Source of the DNA: Pseudomonadota bacterium
GTDB lineage: Bacteria; Pseudomonadota; Alphaproteobacteria; Sphingomonadales; Sphingomonadaceae
Reading direction: 5' to 3'
NCBI GenBank assembly: GCA_023392555.1
Contig: JAEVYW010000218.1
Location: 1 to 5,727 of the forward strand
Length of the DNA stretch: 5,727 bases
Part shown: positions 1 through 4,421 of the stretch, piece by piece
Layout: each line of letters opens with the position of its first letter
Position numbering within the stretch: the stretch's first letter is position 1
Made by a program: the position numbers and the translations under genes
Notes under the pieces: model-generated
What the model was told of the DNA's origin: nothing
The model's database searches: none
The model's input: the letters and a program-made list of their open reading frames with translations, nothing else

Positions 1-53
1 CGCTTGTACAGGGCATGGTTCAGCGTCTGCGTGAGCCGCCGCCGGCTGGTCAA
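1..53 (-). CDS. Possible 5' end of a further minus-strand gene, cut by the window edge
   Basis: On the minus strand, a reading frame opens with TTG at 53-51, overlapping the TGA stop of the glycosyltransferase gene as TTGA. It stays open to the window edge and reads LTSRRRLTQTLNHALYK. Only about 17 codons are visible, so no family can be named. The basic, polar start would suit a cytoplasmic enzyme, and the tight stop/start overlap is typical of translationally coupled genes in a polysaccharide operon. A GGA at about 10 bases upstream is a weak ribosome binding site. An alternative ATG lies at 17-15 in the same strand but another frame. The call rests on position and openness only and could be wrong. 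Confidence 0.35.
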   Translation of the reverse strand, partial: MTSRRRLTQTLNHALYK

Positions 54-1177
54 AGCGTCGTCATCCAGGCTTCGACTGCCTCGAAGTGATCTGCCCAGGT
101 CGGCGCATTGTAACCCTCCAGCCGCGACAATTGGGCTAACCGCATCGCGCTATCAGCTTGTGCGAAATCGAGGATGGCTCGCTCCCAGGCAGGGCCGTCG
201 AGCGGATCAAGATAGTCGGGGACATCCTGCGCGATCTCGCGGAAGACGGCGAGGTCGCTCGCGATCGCCGGCGTTCCGGACCGAAGAGCTTCCACCAGCG
301 GAAGCCCATAACCCTCCACCAGGCTTGGGAAGAGCAAGGCTCGCGCATTCACGAGATAATCTGTCAGCTCCTGATCGCTGCACCCGCCAATCTCGACCAC
401 TGTGCCCTTAAGCCGTTCGCCGCGGTCGAGAATGTCGAGCACCTGCTCCGCTTCCCACCCCCGCTGGCCGATAACTAAAAGCTGAGGCGCTGAATCGCCA
501 AGCTTCTCGACCATCCGCGTCCACACGTGGAGCAGCATGAGGTGGTTTTTGCGCGCCTCGATCGTGCCGAGAATTACGAAGTAGGGGCGCGTATTGATCG
601 CTTTCGATGGCTCGTGCCGCTCGAAAGGCGTGCTCCCGAGCAAGGCCGCCAGCGACGGCGGTACGGTCAGCTTCTCAGCCTGCGCGAAAGCCTCGAGGTC
701 GCGGAGCGTGGCCTCGCTGTTTGCGACGATACCGGTTCCCGTGCTCAGGACGGTACGCATCCTTTCGTGGTGCTTTGGCATCTCGCCCTGCCGGCAGAAT
801 TCGGGGTGGGTCACAGGGATTAGGTCGTGGACGAAATAGATCGGTCGAACGTCGTTTTGACCGAGCCAGCGGCGGAACCTCGGATCGTTCAGCCCAGTGT
901 GGCCGACGTTTAGATAGAGCCGTCCTTTGCCTTCCAGCGGCCCGTGGATTGCCGCGCCGAGACCGCCCTTGACGAGGGCCCGCCGCAAGTCACCCGGCGG
1001 TGCCCTTAACAGTTCGAAGAGCTTGGCAGAGGAGCGCGTCCCCAGGAGCCTTCGGCCGTGTCGGTGCTGTATGACCGCCTGCGACCGGCTACCAAACTGA
1101 TCAAGATAGGCTAAGCAGACGCGATCAATCCCAGTCGGGCGGCGGCCTTCCCAGCGGCGCCACACCAGCCTTGTCAC
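50..1177 (-). CDS. Glycosyltransferase family 4 (GT4) protein
   Basis: A 375-residue cytoplasmic or membrane-associated glycosyltransferase that should move a sugar from an activated donor onto a growing glycan or lipid-linked acceptor. The GT-B/GT4 signatures are clear. An N-terminal TGIDRV motif is at residues 15-20 and YFVHDLIP at 114-121. The donor-domain loop GTIEARKNH is at 204-212. The EX7E element is FPSLVEGYGLPLVEAL at 283-298, with Glu288 and Glu296 as the conserved pair. The GTIEARKNH and EGYGLP style resembles mannosyl- and rhamnosyl-transferases of exopolysaccharide clusters, but the sugar cannot be told. The GTG at 1177 is the only ATG/GTG/TTG between the upstream in-frame stop (1219-1217) and the family motifs. 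It has no good ribosome binding site, and the codons just upstream (EYLLDV) look coding, so the true start may be a few codons earlier. The minus-strand gene overlapping its stop suggests an operon running left. Confidence 0.9.
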   Translation of the reverse strand: MTRLVWRRWEGRRPTGIDRVCLAYLDQFGSRSQAVIQHRHGRRLLGTRSSAKLFELLRAPPGDLRRALVKGGLGAAIHGPLEGKGRLYLNVGHTGLNDPRFRRWLGQNDVRPIYFVHDLIPVTHPEFCRQGEMPKHHERMRTVLSTGTGIVANSEATLRDLEAFAQAEKLTVPPSLAALLGSTPFERHEPSKAINTRPYFVILGTIEARKNHLMLLHVWTRMVEKLGDSAPQLLVIGQRGWEAEQVLDILDRGERLKGTVVEIGGCSDQELTDYLVNARALLFPSLVEGYGLPLVEALRSGTPAIASDLAVFREIAQDVPDYLDPLDGPAWERAILDFAQADSAMRLAQLSRLEGYNAPTWADHFEAVEAWMTTL

Positions 1178-1328
1178 ATCGAGCAGATATTCCGCGTCGT
1201 TAACCAGAACGCCCCGTCACCATGAATTGCCGCCTTCGCGTGACATCACCTCTACCCTGAAGACGTGGGCGCGCAACTCGGAGCTCCGCCAAGCTTCTCG
1301 CTGACGCGCGAAGCGGATATCAGGCGGC

Positions 1329-1853
1329 ATGCCTCTCTACGCAATCGAAGGACTCTTTCCGCAGCTTGACGACGGCGCATTCGCGGCTCCGTCCGCCGAC
1401 CTGATCGGAGACGTTCGCCTCAGTCCGCGCTCCAGCGTCTGGTTCGGTTCAGTCATCCGCGCCGACAACACTCCGATCATCCTAGGCGAGGAGAGCAATT
1501 TCCAGGATGGCGCAATCGGCCATTCGGATCCGGGCGCTCCGCTGACGATCGGGGCTCGAGTGACGGTCGGCCATCAGGCCATACTCCACGGCTGCACCGT
1601 TGCCGACGACTGCCTCGTCGGCATGGGCGCGCGGATCCTCAACGGCGCCTTTCTCGGTTCCTTTTGCCTCGTGGGGGCAGGGGCTCTCGTCACCGAGGGC
1701 AAGAGGTTCGAAGAGGGCGGATTGATCGTCGGTTCGCCTGCGCGGCTGGTCCGGCCGCTGACCGATCAGGAGAAGGCCGGACTGCGCCTGTCGGCCGTTC
1801 ATTATGCCGAGAAGGCGGCGCGTTATGCCGAGGGTCTTCAGTTACTTCGCTGA
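1329..1853 (+). CDS. Gamma-class carbonic anhydrase family protein (YrdA/PaaY-like)
   Basis: A 174-residue left-handed beta-helix protein of the gamma carbonic anhydrase family, built from hexapeptide repeats through about residues 24-140. The three metal ligands are all present: His65 (in GHSDPGAP), His82 and His87 (in GHQAILHG), with the usual five-residue spacing between the last two. Arg44 and Asp46 (in IRADN), which join subunits of the trimer, and Gln59-Asp60 (NFQDG) are also kept. The C-terminus (GSPARLVRPL, then a helix) is standard, and the length is normal for YrdA-type members. Many members of this group show little or no CO2 hydration activity, and some act in other roles, so the catalytic function is inferred. 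The ATG at 1329 is the only start after an in-frame stop at 1302; its ribosome binding site is poor (AGG at 1322-1324). Pirin follows 37 bases after the stop. Confidence 0.93.
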   Translation: MPLYAIEGLFPQLDDGAFAAPSADLIGDVRLSPRSSVWFGSVIRADNTPIILGEESNFQDGAIGHSDPGAPLTIGARVTVGHQAILHGCTVADDCLVGMGARILNGAFLGSFCLVGAGALVTEGKRFEEGGLIVGSPARLVRPLTDQEKAGLRLSAVHYAEKAARYAEGLQLLR

Positions 1854-1890
1854 CACTTGAACGCCTGGCGGAACGCGCCACTTTGATTGC

Positions 1891-2583
1891 ATGATCGACA
1901 TCCGCAAATTCGACTCGCTCGGCCACGCCGATCACGGCTGGCTCGATGCCCGGCACCACTTTTCGTTCGCGAATTATCACGATCCGAGCCGCATGGGCTG
2001 GGGCCGCATTCGCGTCTGGAACGATGACAAGATCGCGGGCCAGTCCGGCTTCCCGCCGCACCCCCACCGCGACATGGAGATTGTGACCTACGTCCGCACG
2101 GGCGCAATCACGCACCAGGATTCGATGGGCAACAAGGGCCGCACCGGCGCCGGCGACGTGCAGGTGATGAGCGCGGGCACTGGCGTGGTTCACGCCGAGT
2201 ATAACCTCGAGACCGAAGACACGACGTTGTTCCAGATCTGGATCGAGACCGATCGTCCGGGCGCCAAGCCCGCCTGGGGCGCAATGCCGTTCCCAAAGGA
2301 AAGCCGCGAAGGGCAGTTCCAGCTGCTCGCAAGCGGTGACCAGGGCGATGGAGCGCTCTCGATCAACGCCGATGCGCGTATCCTCGGAGCGACGCTGAAG
2401 GCGGGCGAGACGCTCGACTATGAAGCCGATCCGTCGCGGCACCTCTATCTGGTCCCGAGCGGACGGGTCGACGTGAACGGCACGGCCGCCTCGGCTCGCG
2501 ACGGCGTTGCGATCACCGGCGAGCAGAAGATCAGCATCACCGCGCAGGACGACTCGGAATTGGTCCTCGTCGACGCCCGCTAA
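1891..2583 (+). CDS. Pirin family protein (bicupin)
   Basis: A 230-residue bicupin of the pirin family, close in size and pattern to E. coli YhhW, a quercetin 2,3-dioxygenase in vitro. The N-terminal cupin carries the four metal ligands His57, His59 (FPPHPHRDMEIVTYV), His101 and Glu103 (GTGVVHAEYN), at the same numbers as in YhhW. The opening IRKFDSLGHADHGWLDARHH is the usual family start. The C-terminal cupin (about residues 130-230) lacks such ligands, as is normal. In the cell these proteins are cytoplasmic, and their natural substrate is mostly unknown. The ATG at 1891 is the only possible start after the in-frame TGA at 1858-1860, but there is no clear ribosome binding site, so translation may depend on coupling with the carbonic anhydrase gene 37 bases upstream. 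A strong stem-loop follows the stop. Confidence 0.94.
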   Translation: MIDIRKFDSLGHADHGWLDARHHFSFANYHDPSRMGWGRIRVWNDDKIAGQSGFPPHPHRDMEIVTYVRTGAITHQDSMGNKGRTGAGDVQVMSAGTGVVHAEYNLETEDTTLFQIWIETDRPGAKPAWGAMPFPKESREGQFQLLASGDQGDGALSINADARILGATLKAGETLDYEADPSRHLYLVPSGRVDVNGTAASARDGVAITGEQKISITAQDDSELVLVDAR

Positions 2584-2590
2584 CCCATAA

Positions 2591-2628
2591 GCAGCTGATC
2601 CGCCGCGCTTTTGCGGCGGGTCGGCTGC
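2591..2628 (+). terminator. Long GC-rich stem-loop after the pirin gene, probable transcription end
   Basis: The 5' arm GCAGCTGATCCGCCGC (2591-2606) pairs with GCGGCGGGTCGGCTGC (2613-2628) across a six-base loop, GCTTTT. All 16 positions pair if two G-U wobbles are allowed on the plus-strand RNA. It begins seven bases after the pirin stop codon. There is no T-run after the stem on either strand, so it is not a textbook intrinsic terminator. It may still end or stabilise the 3' end of the pirin transcript. Confidence 0.6.
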
Positions 2629-2670
2629 CGTTCATCCGGCTTGTGCTTGTATATGCGGCGTCAGGGCGGC

Positions 2671-2745
2671 ATGAGCGACGGAGTCGCCGCGCTGGAAGAG
2701 CGCGCGAGCTCCGAAATTTATGAAGCGGGTGGGAATGAAGCTTAA
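2671..2745 (+). CDS. Possible 24-codon ORF overlapping the start of the next gene
   Basis: An ATG at 2671 opens a 24-codon frame (starting MSDGVAALEERASSEIYEAG) that ends at TAA 2743-2745, inside the first codons of the 416-residue gene and in a different frame. An AGGG at 2663-2666 lies four bases upstream as a possible but close ribosome binding site. It could be a leader peptide coupled to the downstream gene. It could equally be chance, since short open frames are common in GC-rich DNA. No family is recognised. Confidence 0.2.
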   Translation: MSDGVAALEERASSEIYEAGGNEA

Positions 2746-3970
2746 GTTGCGTGTGGGAACAGCGGCCATCGCGCTTTCAGGCGCGACGCTCGGCGGTGCG
2801 CCCGCGATCGCGCAGCAGACCGCAGCTCCCGCGGCCAGCACTGCCCAGCCGAGCGCCGACACCGTTGGCCCGGCGCAGCTCAAGGACTTCAGCCTGAGCG
2901 GGACAGTTACCCGGCGCGCGGATCCCGCCGCGCCCGCGGCGACGACTGCACCGCGGTCAACGACCCGCAGCGCCGAGACAGCGCCGGCGCAGACCGCTCC
3001 GGCGGCTCCAACCCGCCAACGCCGTGAAACTCGAACTGCCTCGGTGGAGCCGCAGGCGCAGGCTGCCCGGGAAACAAGCCAGGCGCAGCAGGCGGCCGCA
3101 CGTCCGGACCCGTTCAACTTCGCGCCTCCGACGCCCGCTCGCGACAGCGGAGCAGGATTTGCACCGGCCACGATCGCCCCGGCCGCCGTGGCCCCGCTCG
3201 AGCCCTACACGCCCGTCGCCGAGGACAGCGGCGGCATGCTGAAGTGGCTGCCGTGGATGGTGGCGCTGATTGCCGCAGCGGGTGCGGCCGTCTGGTATTT
3301 CCGCCGTCAGCGTTCGGGCGGTTACGCCTTCGCGGGAGCTGGCGCAGATGCATCCGCGTTCGACATGGGCCCGACGGTTGCGCCGCCTCGGCCGGCGCCG
3401 CGCGCTCCGGTTCCTGCGCCGCAGCCTGCCGCACCGCCTCCGCCGGCAGCACCCGTCGGGATTGTCTCGACGCGGCTTCGACCGACGCTCGAGATCGAAT
3501 TCGTGCCGCAGCGTGCGGTGATCAACGACGATGGTGCGACGATCGAGTTCGAGATCGGCGTGTACAATTCGGGCAGCGCTCCGGCACGGGACGTGCTGGT
3601 CGAAGCCGCCTTGTTCAATGCGGGCCCGGAGCAGGACCAGTCGATCGGAGCCTTCTTCGCGCGGCCGACCGCCGCGGGTGAGCCCATCCCGGCACTGCCG
3701 CCGCTGCAACGGATGGCGTTCAACCACGCCCTCACCATGACTCGCGAGCAGATGCGGCTGTTCAGCGTCGAGGATCGCTCGGTCTTCGTTCCGGTTATCG
3801 GCTTCAACGCTCTGTTCAAATGGAGCGGCGGGGACGGCCAGACCTCGGCAAGCTACATCATCGGCCGCGATGGCAATGGCGACAAACTGGCGCCGTTCCG
3901 TGCCGACCAGGGCGCGAAAGTGTTCCGTGACGTCGGCGCCCGCGAGCACAGCCTCGCCGTTCGCAAATAA
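2720..3970 (+). CDS. Unknown-function membrane protein: signal peptide, Ala/Pro-rich region, one TM helix, cytoplasmic beta-sandwich domain
   Basis: A 416-residue protein that I do not recognise as a named family. Visible layout: signal peptide at residues 1-31 (basic start, hydrophobic core, PAIAQQ cleavage site); Ala/Pro/Gln/Thr-rich low-complexity region at about 32-170 containing LKDFSLSG (54-61); one membrane helix at about 176-194 (WLPWMVALIAAAGAAVWYF) followed at once by RRQR; Pro/Ala-rich linker at about 217-247; and a folded C-terminal domain at about 250-416. The C-terminal domain has alternating strands such as ATIEFEIGVYNSGSAPARDV, resembling CARDB-like or Ig-like beta-sandwiches. 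With a cleaved signal and positive charges after the helix, the folded domain should face the cytoplasm, with the low-complexity part in the periplasm. Similar proteins exist in sphingomonads as hypothetical proteins (from memory). The start may instead be ATG 2735, which gives a more typical signal peptide (MKLKLRVG). Neither start has a well-spaced ribosome binding site. Confidence 0.85.
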   Translation: MKRVGMKLKLRVGTAAIALSGATLGGAPAIAQQTAAPAASTAQPSADTVGPAQLKDFSLSGTVTRRADPAAPAATTAPRSTTRSAETAPAQTAPAAPTRQRRETRTASVEPQAQAARETSQAQQAAARPDPFNFAPPTPARDSGAGFAPATIAPAAVAPLEPYTPVAEDSGGMLKWLPWMVALIAAAGAAVWYFRRQRSGGYAFAGAGADASAFDMGPTVAPPRPAPRAPVPAPQPAAPPPPAAPVGIVSTRLRPTLEIEFVPQRAVINDDGATIEFEIGVYNSGSAPARDVLVEAALFNAGPEQDQSIGAFFARPTAAGEPIPALPPLQRMAFNHALTMTREQMRLFSVEDRSVFVPVIGFNALFKWSGGDGQTSASYIIGRDGNGDKLAPFRADQGAKVFRDVGAREHSLAVRK

Positions 3971-3990
3971 GCTACCCGAACTCTGGTAGC
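3971..3990 (+). other. Small perfect hairpin directly after a stop codon
   Basis: GCTACC (3971-3976) and GGTAGC (3985-3990) form a perfect six-pair stem with an eight-base loop. The stem begins at the first base after the TAA of the 416-residue gene. No T-run follows. It may be a weak terminator or an mRNA end-protecting structure, or chance. Confidence 0.35.
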
Positions 3991-4023
3991 GCCAGACCGC
4001 TCCGCCTACGCGTCCGGGCGAAG

Positions 4024-4051
4024 TTCACGGTAAGCCAACTGCCTGTATCCT
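4024..4051 (+). promoter_or_regulatory. Candidate sigma70-type promoter before the 87-residue gene
   Basis: TTCACG (4024-4029) and TATCCT (4046-4051) are spaced by 16 bases. Each matches four of six positions of the -35 and -10 consensus. The predicted transcript would start near 4058, just ahead of the ribosome binding site of the 87-residue gene. This is a weak consensus match in GC-rich DNA, supported mainly by its position after a hairpin and before a gene. Confidence 0.25.
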
Positions 4052-4066
4052 GAACCTTTCCCGGGT

Positions 4067-4072
4067 GGAGGG
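4067..4072 (+). promoter_or_regulatory. Ribosome binding site that sets the start at 4077
   Basis: GGAGGG lies four bases before ATG 4077, a strong Shine-Dalgarno match with slightly short spacing. An in-frame GTG at 4065 would sit at the edge of this site and have none of its own, so ATG 4077 is the better start. Confidence 0.75.
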
Positions 4073-4076
4073 TGTC

Positions 4077-4340
4077 ATGGGTTGGTTGATTGGCCGTTCG
4101 AAAGTTGTTGGAAATCCCGAGGAAGCTCGCCGGCAGGCGATGCAGAAGCTGCGCACCTTGGCGGAGCTTGACGATCCCGAAAGCGTCGTCGTCCCGATCC
4201 TGATCGATGCCATCCTGCTCGTCGAAGCCTATCGCGGCGCGCGGCATCAGGTGACTCAATTGCCTGAGCTGACCGAAAGCGTCGATGGGTTGTTGCGCGA
4301 AATCACGATCGTCGAAAAATCCAAGGAATGGGCCGCCTGA
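4077..4340 (+). CDS. Small helical protein of unknown function (87 residues)
   Basis: An 87-residue protein, MGWLIGRSKVVGNPEEARRQ onward, that I do not recognise. It looks mostly alpha-helical: charged helices at about residues 14-32 and 66-84, and a hydrophobic stretch VVVPILIDAILLVEAY at about 37-52. That stretch is interrupted by Asp and Glu, so a buried core helix is more likely than a membrane span. There is no signal peptide and no cysteine or metal motif. The start is set by a strong ribosome binding site (GGAGGG); a GTG four codons upstream is less likely. It stands 106 bases after the 416-residue gene and 81 bases before the ester hydrolase, so a separate transcript is possible. A coding role is supported by the ribosome binding site and by plausible amino-acid make-up, not by homology. 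Confidence 0.75.
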   Translation: MGWLIGRSKVVGNPEEARRQAMQKLRTLAELDDPESVVVPILIDAILLVEAYRGARHQVTQLPELTESVDGLLREITIVEKSKEWAA

Positions 4341-4341
4341 C

Positions 4342-4377
4342 GCGGGCGGCCGTGCCTGCATGGACAAGGGCGCCCGC
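4342..4377 (+). other. GC-rich inverted repeat after the 87-residue gene
   Basis: GCGGGCG (4342-4348) pairs perfectly with CGCCCGC (4371-4377) around a 22-base loop, starting one base after the TGA stop. No T-run follows. It could slow or end transcription between this gene and the hydrolase, but a seven-pair GC stem is not rare in DNA this GC-rich. Confidence 0.35.
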
Positions 4378-4405
4378 AGCGCCATAGAGCGGCCCCACTA
4401 GTTCC

Positions 4406-4414
4406 GGAGGGGAG
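4406..4414 (+). promoter_or_regulatory. Ribosome binding site of the ester hydrolase gene
   Basis: GGAGGGGAG ends seven bases before ATG 4422, a strong and well-spaced Shine-Dalgarno match. No other ATG, GTG or TTG lies in frame nearby upstream, so the start is well fixed. Confidence 0.8.
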
Positions 4415-4421
4415 TCGCTGC

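Noticed and set aside
1222..1260. Short plus-strand ORF (MNCRLRVTSPLP) in the divergent spacer
   Set aside because: Only 12 codons, no ribosome binding site, and far from the next start; chance is the simplest explanation.
1857..1887. TTGAAC and TTTGAT as a promoter in the carbonic anhydrase-pirin gap
   Set aside because: The spacer is 19 bases and the second box is a poor -10 match; it would leave almost no leader before the pirin start.
1690..2442. A 250-codon minus-strand frame across the carbonic anhydrase and pirin genes
   Set aside because: It spans two well-identified genes and the gap between them. The product is Arg/Ala-rich without family motifs.
2650..2655. TATATG as a -10 box before the 416-residue gene
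   Set aside because: No acceptable -35 box lies 16-18 bases upstream, and no TGn extension is present.
2957..3949. A 330-codon open frame on the minus strand opposite the 416-residue gene
   Set aside because: It lies antisense to a gene with clear signal peptide, membrane helix and domain structure. Its product is Arg/His-rich with no recognisable motif, the usual shadow of GC-rich coding DNA.
4412..4416. GAGTC (a GANTC methylation site) between ribosome binding site and start of the hydrolase
   Set aside because: GANTC sites also occur scattered inside the genes of this window (for example 1348, 1911, 4254), so this position alone is not evidence of methylation control.
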